64,000 bases of DNA, taken from Casuarius casuarius (taxonomy: Eukaryota; Chordata; Aves; Casuariiformes; Casuariidae). The DNA is taken from NCBI GenBank assembly GCA_003342895.1, contig PTFA01000012.1, positions 7,922,252-7,986,251 on the forward strand. Direction: 5' to 3'. Positions 51,865 to 63,409 of this stretch are shown one piece after another. The notes beneath the pieces were generated by a model. That model was not told where the DNA came from. It searched no databases and saw only the letters and a list, made by a program, of their open reading frames with translations. Position 1 is the first letter of the stretch. Each line of letters opens with the position of its first letter. Made by a program: the position numbers and the translations under genes.

Positions 51865-52440
51865 AGGGTCACATCAAATGTCTAGCTAATTCAGTATGCT
51901 GTCTCCAACAACAGGCATAAGCAGATGCTAAGGGTAAAGTGAAGCATACATGACGTTTCCTTCTTTAGCAAGGAGTCTGGCTAGCCCTATACCTGTTACT
52001 GAATAGCTACCTCTGTTTGTTCTAACCCTGGCTCCTGCTAGCTCCATTTGATGGATCCCCAGTCCTTCACTGACCCTGACCATGCCGCTTACACTTCTCT
52101 AAGTCTGTATCATCAAACCTCCTCAAGTCTTATGTTTTGCAGGAGGAATACTCTTAACTTACAAGTAAGTTTTATTTACTCAAGCACAAGTTGTTCTATA
52201 TCTTTATCAACTTTATTGTCTGGAAAACGAAGCTTTTCCAGTTCTACTCTACCTGTGCATTTTGGGATGAAGACATCAAAACTGCATTCAGTTATCCAGG
52301 TGTAGGTGAACCTGGATTTACACAGTGGCATAACCATAGTGTAGTGTTTGCTCTCTGTTTCTTTCCTAATGAATCTTAATGTTTGAGTTGCTTCTCTCAC
52401 CATGTAATGCAGCTATGCTATGCACTAGATTAACAAGCTA
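51865..52440 (-). mobile_element. CR1 LINE relic, 3' end region
   Basis: The plus strand follows the antisense of a sauropsid CR1 3' region from its very end inward. GGGTCACATCAAATGTCTAG (51867-51886), TTCAGTATGCTGTCTCCAAC and GCAGATGCTAAGGG match the terminal CCATCTAGCCCAGTATCCTGTC...CAGATGCTT series. AAACTGCATTCAGTTATCCA near 52280, then GGATTTACACAGTGGCATAA, then TTTCCTAATGAATCTTAATG match CTGCACGCAGTATTCAAG, then GGATTTATATAGTGGCAT, then TTCCTAATGATTCCCAACAT. It is on the minus strand, heavily diverged and non-functional. Confidence 0.8.
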
Positions 52441-53275
52441 GCTGATGTTATGAATAGCCTCCTATATATTTTCATTCAGGATTGGTTTGTTTGTTTAATT
52501 CCAGTTCACTGGTAGGGGATAGCCAGTTGGGAGGATGTATGAACTCCTTAAGTGAGCACGGATGTCCCTGTAGCATGGAACTACAGCCTTAGGATCTGGT
52601 CAATATATGATGCAACACAGAAATGCTAAACAGTAATTAAATTTTCACATCAGGCTTAAGTCAAAAGTGTTCCTCAAATTAAGGAGTGAGGGGGAAAAAA
52701 AAAAAGTATGTTACTCATCTTTGGGAACTTGCAAATTCAGCTGTTTTCATGAATGAATGAAAATGATCAACCCTATAGGAGAACTTGCCTCAGTGTAGCT
52801 GCTGTTCTCTGAGTTTGGTTTTAAGAAACATTTTGGGAACTTGCTAGGTCCTTCTAAAAGGTAGACTTCTATAAAAGATGAAGAACTTGCAAATACTCTT
52901 GGGACCATGTCCTGAAAGCAAATGAACTTATTTGGTACTCTTTATAGTAAAGGAGACTGAGGAGACTGGTAAGAAATTAAATTGATATTTGAATTTTTGT
53001 AGGCTCCATTAGAAGTGCCAAATAATTTGATTACCGATGAAAATAGAGATACATTTTCAGTTAAAAAGGCTGCAGTTCATTAAAAACCTTTGAGCTGGTA
53101 AGATACAAGAAAAATATGACAATTTTTAAATTTAAACAATTCAAATTTTGCATTTAAAATTGTATTACAGCACTTATGAATGAAAGACCACCAGATTTTT
53201 ATGAGAATTCATCATTTAGAATATTTTAGTATTAGGACAAGACTGTTTCATACCACACAAATCTAACACTCCATT
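52441..53275. other. AT-rich non-coding DNA, nothing recognised
   Basis: No gene or further repeat was recognised between the CR1 relic and the SINE-like piece. Confidence 0.5.
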
Positions 53276-53279
53276 AACA

Positions 53280-53420
53280 ATATTATTAGTATTACCATTA
53301 ATATGAATTATTATTATTATTTAACATAGTATTCAAGTTACAGCAGAGCTCAGGCTGTGATAGGCACTGCAGAAATACATAAGAAGAAGCAGTCCTAATC
53401 TCACATATTTCTTGCTGAAT
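53280..53420. repeat. amniote dispersed repeat fragment with (ATT)n end
   Basis: An ATTATTATTATTTA stretch (about 53308-53322) is followed by GTTACAGCAGAGCTCAGGCT, then TGATAGGCACTGCAGAAATA, then CATAAGAAGAAGCAGTCCTA. This tracks a common sauropsid repeat: ATTATTATTA, GTATTACAGTAGCACC, TTGTGCTAGGTGCTGTACAAA, CACATAGCAAAAAGACAGTCCCTG. I cannot give the database name. The order and spacing fit well. Confidence 0.55.
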
Positions 53421-54337
53421 TAAAAAATGTAAAAAGTAATTTTAAAACTGACGGGGAGGGGGAAGAACTGATCAAATTGATTTTGCTCATATTGTAGAAA
53501 AAGGAACCCCAAAGCACACTGGCATTTTTTTTAGCACCCATGGCATTACACTTAAGAGGAGATCTCCACCTGGGCACCCAGTCTGGCAAGGCTTTTCATC
53601 CTTGAACAGTCTTTATGCAACCAACAAGCATCATTGGTTTAAAGAAAACTATGGACATAAGAACAAGTTTACCAAACATAGTTTGAGAAGTATTTCTTGG
53701 CTTTATGGTTGAGTATACTTGCAGGCAACTTTCTAAATAGTTCAGTCACGCCATCTGAATTCACTACTTTGCCAAAATATCTCTGTGACTTTGAAACTAA
53801 GTCCAAGTTTCTAAAATGATTTTTGGATTGGACTTTTAAAGATATTCAGGTGCGTAAAGATGCCGACAAAATGTCGAGTATGATTTATTAAAGCATCCAT
53901 GCTTAATTCCTTAGCAGTCAGGCAAATAGATTTTTTGAAGTTCCCACTAAGAACGCAGATTTTAAAATGTATTTAGATGCTGCAAGACATAAATGACTTA
54001 GAAATCTATGGATTTTTTTCAGAATTGAAATCAATAAGAGGTAGACAGTAGACTTTGGTTTTGCAGTGTTCAGCAGGAACTGGCTCTTAATACCCTCCAC
54101 ATGGATCTGAATTATCACCTGAACCTACAGTTGTTACTGCTACTGTCTGCTTTAAGGAAAAACTTCCTACAAAGTACCTAGGGAAAGGGGGAAAAAGTAC
54201 CTCTGAAATCTCCATCTTGAAATTTTTATTCATCCACGGAATCCTTATTAAGCACAACTGAAAAATCCAAGCCTATCTGAGTAAGGATGTGGGAACTTGT
54301 GTGTTAATGCTGAATCGTTCAACACTTTTTAAAGTCT

Positions 54338-54363
54338 AAAAAATTCTAAAATTCTAAAATTCT
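54338..54363. repeat. (AAAATTCT)n short tandem repeat
   Basis: There are three AAAATTCT-type units. Confidence 0.8.
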
Positions 54364-56858
54364 TATCCTTATGATAGGTATACCTCTAAGGATGCACTTA
54401 GGAAAATGGGACTCTTGGGTTATAGCTATATTTCTGCATGCACAAAACCAGAAACTGTGAAAGAGCGAACATTGAAGGGAGTTTGTGGCTGTTACAGTGG
54501 GCCAGTTCAAGGGAGGCCAACTGAATCCTGCCCTAATGAGTTAGGGGTTTAAAGTTTAAAGTTTAGGTTTAATTGCTTTTATTTTTTCTGACCAACTTTA
54601 AACCTGTTCTGCTGGTTGGGGTGCATCATACTTAAAAGTGATGTTTATGTGACAATGCGCTTTTAAAAATATTAATTTCTCGATGCTGCTTTTCTGAAAA
54701 TGATACGAAAAACAAGATTTGTAGGCCAAAGAAGGCATATATTTAACTGTTTGTCTTTGGTTGTTTTCCTTCACTAATATTGTTCTGGTCACAATATTTA
54801 ACTTTGACCATTTTTAGGAGTAAATAGTAGGTATTTAATCTTTGGAAGTAATTTCCTAATCTTTTTTTTCTAAACTGAAAGACAGTTTTAATGAGTTTTC
54901 TGTTAAACATGCTGCATAAGTGAATATGTCACTACATGGAGATTATAGACTCAGAGCATAAAATCAATGTTTAAGAAAGATTCTTGAACAATATCCATAT
55001 ACCACAGGATACATACAATTGAGATGTAAGGCACTCTTCATGTGATCTAACTCCGTTACCATGAGGAAGAGGTGACATCCTGTTTCTGTAAAGCAGTTAG
55101 AGCTCAATAAAGGACTCAGTCTCCTAACGGAAGTCAGAACTGCTCTGAAGACCCTTCCATTCATCTCCTGCCTAAGTCTGAAGACATAGGATCTCGGACC
55201 TCCTGCGGTAGCCGATCTGCTCACAGGCTTGAACACAGCTGCCCCCACCTGAGCACTTCAGTGCCCACCTCAGTCTTCATCATGTTTGGGATCTGGTACT
55301 GGGCAGAATAACTCCAAATCCATCTGAGGAGCAGTATCCTTGCACTGGAAACTCCCAGGGGGCACTGGCAAGGTCAGGTTTCCCACAAAATCATCACCTT
55401 TTATGTGTTAGACTTTTTAAGGAAAAAAGTGCTGAACTTTTCAAAGAATGAATCTCTCTCTATGCCTGAGAAAAGCTTCCTGCCTCCAGATCCTGCACAG
55501 ATAGGGTACCAAAAGCCCTAACAAAAACCCTAAGCTTCAGAGAAGAACAAGGCTTTACAGACACTTTTTATCAGCTAGCTTTAGCCGAGTCTCTAATGGT
55601 CTCTTAAGGGTTTTGTTCTCAGTTTAATCCTATTCTGAGATACACTGTGATCCAGGGTTACAGATTCTGTTTTAGAATCCAAAATCATGTTCTGATGCCA
55701 AGACTCAATACATAGGTTTTGTGGCATCTGATAGACCAGCTCCTATATCTTTTTTCTATTTTTATTCATGTCCCAAATTTTAAGCAAATACTTGCATCTT
55801 GTGGAAATGTGTGATTAAAGTACATGTTTAAATGGCTTGTTGAACAGAGCATCTCCTAATTGATGCACGTGCTTAAATGTTCTTTAGAAACTCTAAAAAA
55901 GGTAACCCTAAAGCAGCATCATGAAAGGAAGATGGATTGTGCAGAAAGAAGGTTTTTCCTAACATGCAGAATAAAAAAGGTAACAATTCACCAGCTGGAA
56001 AAAACAGCAAAAAGAAAAATTAGTCTTTACCTCAGAAACTCTGATTTTTCTTTTTTCCTAAAAAGTTGCCTTTTTTCTTCATGTAAGTAATATACAGTGT
56101 TATCTAATGTATTGTATTAAGCAACCATGGGAGCCACACAAAAATAAACTTTAAGCTTTATCTGTTTTTAACTGATACATTTAAAAGATGAAAAGCACTG
56201 ACAAGGTAGTCTACCATGATAGAAAAATAGACTGTTACGTATATGTTCTATATTCCGTGACCAAATAGATAGTAGAGGTCTTCATTTGTTAATGACAGTA
56301 GAAACATTGTGGTGACAGCAATATTTTCAATACTGTCATATATCCATAACGATAGCGGAGGAGATAGCTATTTACTTCTTAGCTGCAGGAAAGGGTATGC
56401 TTCATAGCATAATTCATGGGCCTTTCTGGAGGTTTTGTCTCTAAAGCCTTTGGTGCTGGTTATTTTATTAGGGAAGATACAACTGTAGATGAACCTGTGA
56501 AATATTTACTATATATTGCTGGGAAATGTTTTTTTCTCTGTATAAAAAAGAAACATACAAACAGTGAAAGAAAGTTATATAAAAAAAATCACTCAGTTTT
56601 CTCTCTTCTTTCTTTCTCATTGCATGATGGATGCCTGATCAGTGACAGATGTGCATGTATGCATGGATAGAAATGTGGGAACATTCCTAAAAAAAAATAT
56701 GGAGAAAGGGAAAAGTGATGTTTTTCCACAACAGATATGAAGTATTTGGCTTTCTACAGGTTTTTAAATTGGCACAAATATGCGGTGGTGTTTCTTAAAA
56801 ATTAACAGATTTTACCAACCTTATTTTTTCCAGAGCTTAAAAAATTTTATCCAAGCTT

Positions 56859-56899
56859 AAAACCAACCAACCAAGCAAACAAACAAAACAAAAAACCCC
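56859..56899. repeat. (AACC/AAAC)n simple repeat
   Basis: AACC units change into AAAC and AAAAC units over about 40 bases. Confidence 0.8.
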
Positions 56900-59735
56900 A
56901 AGAAGTTGCAACCATTAGTATTATTCCTAGGGAGATCACATACTTTACTGATCTATTGTCAATTAATACTAGGAAGCCTGTTATTGACTACAGCTTCCTG
57001 TCTTTAATTTAAATTGGACAACTTTAGATTATTGACCAACAGCAATTGTATGGGCTCATTGTTAAAGGCAAACGTATTCTGTGTATGCATTTGGATAATC
57101 GCATTCATGGAAAGGGCAAATTTTTATTAATTCATCATATTTTTACATCTGTTCAAGGAAAGCTGCTCTGCCCTCTGAGTTACAGAGTTAATATTTATTT
57201 CTGAGAAGGACATTGCCGCCAAACTCCATCTTAACTTCTCAGCTCTTGGTATTTGATTCCAAAATTGTTACAGTAGGTTAACATTGCCATGAATTTTTAA
57301 CAGGAGCCAACAGCTTTTTTGTCTACTGTTATCGTAGCATAGCAATATAAAAATTATTTCCACTTTAAAAGGCACAGAATAACAATAATAAGACTGGATA
57401 ATGTAATCAGCACTGAAACTACGAAAGCAAAGGTAGGGGTTGGTAGTGCAATGGGGCCTGTATCTCCTTCTCTTGATACCATTCACAAAACAACAAGGAC
57501 ACCAGTCCCTACACAAAAATACTGTTTTCATGGTAGTAATGTAACAGCAGTAGACGATTTTTTTTTAATATAATGCTGTAATAACTGTAAATATTAGCAC
57601 TCAGCAAATTCAGTTTTACCATTAAAAGTTCCTAAAATGAACATGCAAAAATTTAATAAATCATGACCATTTTAGGATTATGTATTTTGGGTGGGAGTTA
57701 CAAGGCGATAAGGAGACTAAGGCTGGAATGAGTGCAGTGTATACAGCACTAACATACCAATGAGAGAGAAAAGCAGAAAAAGAGCAGATGAGAGGGTGGG
57801 AGTACAGCTGGAATGGGAAAACACAATTCCAGATATATGTTGAACAAGACAGTCCTGTTGGCAGAGCATGGCAGAACTTCAGTTGATTGGTGAACAAATA
57901 AATTCTAATCAAAACGGAAAGCAAGAAAGAAATAAAAAAGACTTGAGAAAACTCTATATGAATAAAACTATTGAGCAGTCTGCTTGATCAAACTGTTAAT
58001 GAAAATGCTGGTTTATTCTGGGAAATTTCATACGTGTTAGCATGAACTTCATTTGGTGAAAATACTACACGTTATTTTGTCATTTGGTATTATTTGCAGT
58101 TGTTACTAACCAACTTCACTAGTGTCAGAAAAGTGAAAATGCAAAACAATATCACTTAAGGAAAAAAAAAATAAAACTTCAAAAGTGACCCAACAGTTGA
58201 AGAATATTAGCAATTTGAAGAAAATTAGATGAAGTTCTAGTAATCTGTTATTCAGAATGAATAGTTGGAGTCTCCCTACTTAAATTTTCAAGTGTAATTA
58301 TAAACAACATGTGAGAACTACACTTATTTAAATTTTAATTGAAAATTGGTAAGAAATAAAATGAAACATATTGAGACAAAATGGAAGAATTACTTTGCAT
58401 TTCAAGTTCAGTAAAATCTCTCCCCTTGATGTTTTGGGGAAAAGAAGATGTTGCTGAATGCAAGAAAAAGTCTTGGAGAATGCAGTACAATTTTACAAAT
58501 TTATTTTTAGAATAAAAATATCTGTTCCTGCAAGTAAACAAACAAAGAAGAGCAAAGCCCCATCTGCCCACACAGGCAAATAACAAGATGGTTATACATC
58601 TGAACATTAGTCACAAGAGAATAAACTAGATTTAGATCTCAAAATCATTGACAAAGAGATTCAAAAAGATGCAAAGAGAGAGATGTTGAGAGGAAGAATA
58701 TTACATTTACTTCAGACAGTATGGGGAAAACGGAAAATCTTGAACTGGCTAAAGACTATAAGACTTGATTTCATTAAAGGAAGACAATTCACTGAAATCA
58801 TAATTATTTATGGTTGGCATTGTTACAATGAATATACTATTTAAAATATTTTTTGGCAAAAAGTTGTTTTAATATCCTATTTTTAATTTTCAGACTATGA
58901 AGAGTTAGTTCATGAACCAATTTCTGAAATTTTAATTTAGTAAACTAAAGCTTATTGAAAAATTAAAATAAAAATGAAACATTTTGTAAGCTCTGAAAAT
59001 TATTATTTTTATAAACCTTTTCATTTGTGAATCATCTTATTTTATACATCAAGCCATCTCATCTTCTTCCCTTCCTCACTCATTTAATCTGTAGAAATTG
59101 TCAAGATTTCAACATTTATGTTTAGTTTTAGAAAGGAAAACATGGTGCTGTCTTGGGGAAAATCCTGCCTAGATCTACTTTTCTAGATTGAGATGAATGA
59201 CCTATTAATTGAAGCCTAATTATCAGGATATTGGTGGTCCGTGTTACAGACATACAAACAGACTGGACAAGCAAAATGCGAATTTTGCATTGGCAGAAAT
59301 GCAGAATTCAGATTTATGCACACTTGAAAATGGCACAGGATAATCATTCATGTCCCTTACTTGCCACTATTGACCGTACGTGCTCCAGAATGGCTCAGAT
59401 TCAAGTTTTATCTGTTTGTTCCACGCTGCCCAAAATCTTTATTTAATCCCCAAGGTTATTCATAGCATTTTCTGCCAAGAACACTTTTTTTTTTTTTTTA
59501 ATTTTGCTCTTCTTCACTTTCTCAAGCCAGTGTGCAGTGGTTGATAATGAAAAAATACTTAGGAATGTGAAGGGATGAAACCTCTAAATGATTAAGTACC
59601 TTTATCTCAATGTTTTACCAGCGGTGTTCTATGATATCTGAACCTTCAAAAATGACTGTAGTGTTAATGAAGAATATGTAAGGGGAGTCAGAGTTAATAC
59701 AAATTTAATATTCCCTTCCTCACCTTACTGCAGTA

Positions 59736-59912
59736 TGACGTTCAGGCCCTGACGCGGGGGCGGCTGTCCTCCTCGCCCCTCGGGGCGGCTCAAGGAGGCC
59801 CGGAGGCGGCACCGGTGCTCGTGTTGGGGGGCGCGGGAAGGCGAGGGGCATGCCGCCCCCTCCTCGCTCAGGGCTCCCCGTTGGGTGAGCAGGGACGGCA
59901 GCCCCCGCCTCG
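59736..59912 (+). promoter_or_regulatory. compact CpG island, candidate promoter
   Basis: By hand I count about 20 CpGs in roughly 175 bases, in a window where CpG is otherwise rare. It contains SP1-type boxes (GGGGGCGG at 59756-59763, GGGGCGG at 59782-59788) and a CRE-like TGACGTTC at 59736-59743. There is no TATA box. A strong splice donor (GAG|GTAGGT) lies downstream at 60130/60131, which would suit a first exon on the plus strand. No coding sequence of a known gene follows, so a non-coding RNA promoter, an upstream promoter of a distant gene or a GC-rich insertion are all possible. Confidence 0.45.
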
Positions 59913-59914
59913 AG

Positions 59915-60130
59915 TGAGCTTACAGAAATTTCACCTGTTCGGGACGTACGCCAAATGATGGGCTACTTGAGGGTAGAAACACGTAACAAATCAGTCCGAG
60001 CACAACTAAGAATTGAAAATAGCGAGTGAAAGGCTGCAGTACAAGTCCTCCGGCAAGGTTCAGCACCCACGGAAATCTGTGGGAACTCTCCCGTGGAAAT
60101 CTTTAAGAAAGCTGGGTCAGCCACAAGGAG
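59915..60130 (+). other. candidate first exon of unknown transcript, ending at a splice donor
   Basis: The sequence between the CpG island and the donor-like CACAAGGAG|GTAGGTATTT is less AT-rich than its flanks and keeps a few CpGs. The donor fits the consensus well. No acceptor or second exon was identified, and the open frame across it (60013-60210) matches no family. The strand is chosen from the donor only. Confidence 0.2.
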
Positions 60131-60139
60131 GTAGGTATT

Positions 60140-61890
60140 TTGTGAGTGAAAACAATGACAAGAATCGGCATATACTTTCTTTCCAGAAAGTGTTATCAGT
60201 GCTATGCTAATTCATCTGAAATAAAACAGGAGATGTGTATATTGTTTATGCATAAATTGCTGATGAGCAATCGTGATTTCCTCTCCAGCTTTACTACGAT
60301 TGTTCAAGGATTTTTACTGCACCAATACAACTGCACTACCTTGTCATATGTTGTTAAAAAGATTCAGGTGCAAAAGCTAACCACAAAGGGCCATAAATAG
60401 GAATACAGAAATTTCTGAACATCAACAAGTTAGCAAGCTTGTAAAACTAGCAAGTTTTCCGTTTTGTTGGATTATAATTGTAATTTATAATTATAGTTCA
60501 TTATCATTAAATAGGTTAATCTACAGCAACTTTATTTTAATGGCAGTTAGAAACAAGACTCTTGAAAGAACATATTTTATTAAGGGGAAAAAAAGACTAC
60601 ATGTGTGTCCATAATCTGGGTTTCAAACAAAGTAAAAAGCAGTAGTACTGAGAATGAATGATTTTCTGTAATTCTTACTTTCTCTCAGGCTTCCTTTCTC
60701 TCATTGTTTAGGCAAAGTAGCTGTGCTACTCCCTCTGTCCACAGAATATGGACAACATTTTACTCAGGTCAGGAGGCTGCTGTGTTTTAAGCAGCTGTTT
60801 ATGAAGCACTGTGCTATATATACAGTTATTTCTGATTATTTTGTGTTATTTCCTTTCGCCACTTCCCAATCCTTCCTGGAAATAAAGCTTATGAACAATA
60901 GAATTTGGCAGTGTGCTTGCCTTTGATGGCAGGCGATCTGTATTCAGGTTATAGGAATGATTTCACTTCATAGATTATAAGGTTAATTGTCATAAAGGTC
61001 CATTTATTTATGGGGACTTAGAGTTGTCTTTTTAAGTAACTGTGTAAATGCAAGCCAGTTGTCACATTTTGTGCTTTGGCTTGCTTTAGTTTATTACTTT
61101 AAGGGAATGACTTACTATGGCTGAGTATGACTATTTATTGTTTTTACCCTGATCTCATTGATCTTATGCAGTCCTTTGCATTTTATGCTATACACGCATA
61201 AACTTGGGCTCTGGCCAAGGTCACCTGTAACCATTCACTCTGGAACAGCTCTGTGATGATCCCTCAGTTAAACTCCCTCTCAAGGGAGCTCCATTTCTTG
61301 AAGAAAAGAAGTAGTAATTAATACACCATGAATCTTTTAAAGTTATTAGTACAAGTGTAGCCCTTCTGAAGAATAAATTAAAATAAGTACTGCTCTGCTT
61401 TTCCTAGGAAAATCCTCTACTTTTCCTCATCTTTTTTATATTAGATGTGCTGAACAGTGGCTTTATCCTGCCCTAAGGGGCATTTGGTATATAGTTGGTA
61501 TAATAATGTTATATACCCATTGAAGTTCTGGAGATTTTTTCAATCATGTAGATCAGAGCTGCCATACTGGATAAAGCTATGTTCAATATTCCATCACTGC
61601 CAATATTCTTGATTACATCTCAGTGAAACCTATTAACTCTTATAAAATATCCAAGTATGCAATATTGTGAGATGAAAAATGGAAAGGAGATTAAATTTCA
61701 TGGTGAGCTGGATCACATTATATATTTAAGAAGCAGCATCTTGTATTATGAAGCACAAGTGTAATTGCAGATTCTATTCCTGTTCATTTAAAAAGTCCTC
61801 TGGGAAGCTCCGTGTTTTCTTGATAATACCTTATTATTGCTAATTGTAGTGCACCATCAATATTTATTTTTATTGGTTAAGAAGAATCTC
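60140..61890. other. AT-rich non-coding DNA
   Basis: No gene was recognised. The stretch at about 60960-61220 has a conserved-element-like texture, but there is no firm evidence. Confidence 0.45.
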
Positions 61891-61899
61891 GATAATTTC

Positions 61900-62180
61900 A
61901 TTTTTTTTCTTTGGTTCTCAGGTGTTCTGACATCTATATGTTCTCTATATTTATTATTTTCTACACTTTGTCTCTATTGCTTCTTTTTTTACCCTTCTCA
62001 TCTAAGCTATCATAATCTTGTTAAGATCCTTCCTTGTAGGAAGGCTCCAATATTCTTACTTTCCCCTTTGAGCCGTTTCTATTTCTGTTATGCTTTATTT
62101 TTTTTTTTTACCATGAGGTGACCAGAACTGAACTCTGTATTCAAAAGGACCATTTAGAAGAATAGTTAATTAAATTTTCA
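61900..62180 (-). mobile_element. CR1 LINE relic, 3' region
   Basis: The plus strand carries CR1 antisense landmarks: TCCTTCCTTGTAGGAAGGCT (62030-62049), then CCGTTTCTATTTCTGTTATG, then GAGGTGACCAGAACTGAACT (62114-62133) and CTGTATTCAAAAGG. These correspond in order to the family series CCTTGTAGGAAAGCC, CTTTTCTAATTCTGCTAC, GAGGTGACCAGAACTGCACA, CAGTATTCCAAG. The copy is on the minus strand and heavily decayed. A GCATATTGTGCTGAAAACAT stretch near 62384 may be a further remnant. Confidence 0.65.
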
Positions 62181-62199
62181 TGAACTGTGCTGTTTTTCA

Positions 62200-62750
62200 A
62201 GGTAAATTTATAGATGTTCATAAACTCTCATTATAAGACATGAATTTTTATGAACACAAGGTAAAATATTTCTGAAGATTTACCTATCATAAGTTAATGA
62301 ACTATTCATGACTATTATAAGATGGCCCTTCAGCACTGTTCTCATGGCATTAGCAGTATAACTCACATTAACATTAATGCTATGCATATTGTGCTGAAAA
62401 CATCTCTCCATTTGGTCTTGTCCTGTGTTTGTGAAAGTTCATTGTATGTTCCTGACTTTTGAGTGAACCTTTGTCAGTGACCATAAACATTTATCATTTT
62501 GGTGCCTAATTATTGATTTCATGATTTTTTGTTGATTACTGAACTGAATGATTCATGATAAGATTAACACCTAAATATTTGAGTGTTCTTATTAACTAGG
62601 CTAGGAATTTAAAGAAAATGCAGGTTCTTTATGTAGGTGTGATCCGCCTGGGATTACGTGGAGATGGGTGGAGTTTCCTCTGCACAATGGCATTGCTCAT
62701 CAAGGCTGCCTGGGATGTCAGGAAGATTTGCCAAAATATATTTCCTTTCA
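62200..62750. other. AT-rich spacer between CR1 and L1-like relics
   Basis: Diverged sequence, possibly the remaining CR1 or L1-like tail. Nothing else is recognisable. Confidence 0.35.
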
Positions 62751-62759
62751 AGTACATTG

Positions 62760-63400
62760 TTCAAATCCCTTCCCCAGCCAGTACCTATCTGGATATTATC
62801 ATACTATTAAAATTTGACAGCCCCCTGTACATGCCTGTGGATAATGTACTAAGTTGTATTAAATTAAAAAATAATGGTGGCAAAGTAGGCCAATGCAATC
62901 CAGAACATCAGTGTCAGTTTAAAAGGCTAGACATATAAGAAAACTAGATGCAATCATAACTGTTGTTATTACTGACCATTTAAATACTGCTATAAATGTA
63001 AATAGCACTACATAGTAGGAAGAAGTTTGTATCCAATATGAAATCTCTATTCTGTGAATAAAGTTAGGATCAAGTCCAATTCTTTCTAATACAGGAAACA
63101 GATAATGTCATTTGATACTGTTGAATAGCTTTTTGGCATCTAGTGAAAAGACCACAGCTGGGGCTTTTAGCTTCTTGGATTGATGTATTAAGCATTATCT
63201 TGTATTACTAATTGTAATTCTGTCTTTATAAAACCAGTTCATTTCTTATAGAAAGCTAGATGGTACCTAGAAAAGATTATTCCACCTTAAGCAATTATTT
63301 TGTAGTGATTATTAAGATTGGTCTCCAACTCCTGCATACATCACTTGTTTGTGGGTTATTACATAAATCTATTGTTACCACTCATTTCCAAAATCACTTG
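62760..63400 (-). mobile_element. L1-like LINE reverse transcriptase fossil
   Basis: Five RT blocks of the L1 group occur on the minus strand in canonical order. DVCRSWRPILII (63307-63342) fits the CSSYRPISLLN block. WFYKDRITISNTR (63198-63236) fits TGFIKGRQISDNTR. AVVFSLDAKKLFNSIK (63111-63158) fits LVSLDAEKAFDRVEW and keeps the catalytic aspartate. VLERIGLDPNFIHRIE (63045-63092) fits VLEKFGFGPNFINWI. LPPLFFNLI (62857-62883) fits CPLSPLLFNL. At least two frameshifts and several stops break it, so it is inactive. The N-T-R-type block resembles non-mammalian (fish/lizard-type) L1-group elements more than mammalian L1. The exact clade (L1 or Tx1) is unresolved. Confidence 0.8.
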
Positions 63401-63409
63401 CCCTATATA

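Larger units (their letters stand above)
53421..59730. other. AT-rich non-coding DNA
   Basis: No gene was recognised. Short simple repeats at 54338-54363 (ATTCTAAA units) and 56859-56899 are listed separately, and there is a 15-base T run at 59485-59499. An open plus-strand frame (58611-58844) contains DFIKGRQF, which weakly recalls an L1 RT block. See findings. Confidence 0.5.

Noticed and set aside
52048..52403. Open frames on both strands of 62-85 codons
   Set aside because: They lie inside the CR1 relic and read its non-coding 3' region. They are not genes.
62618..62938. 106-codon plus-strand frame
   Set aside because: It overlaps the L1-like RT relic, which is coding-like on the opposite strand, so it is an antisense shadow.
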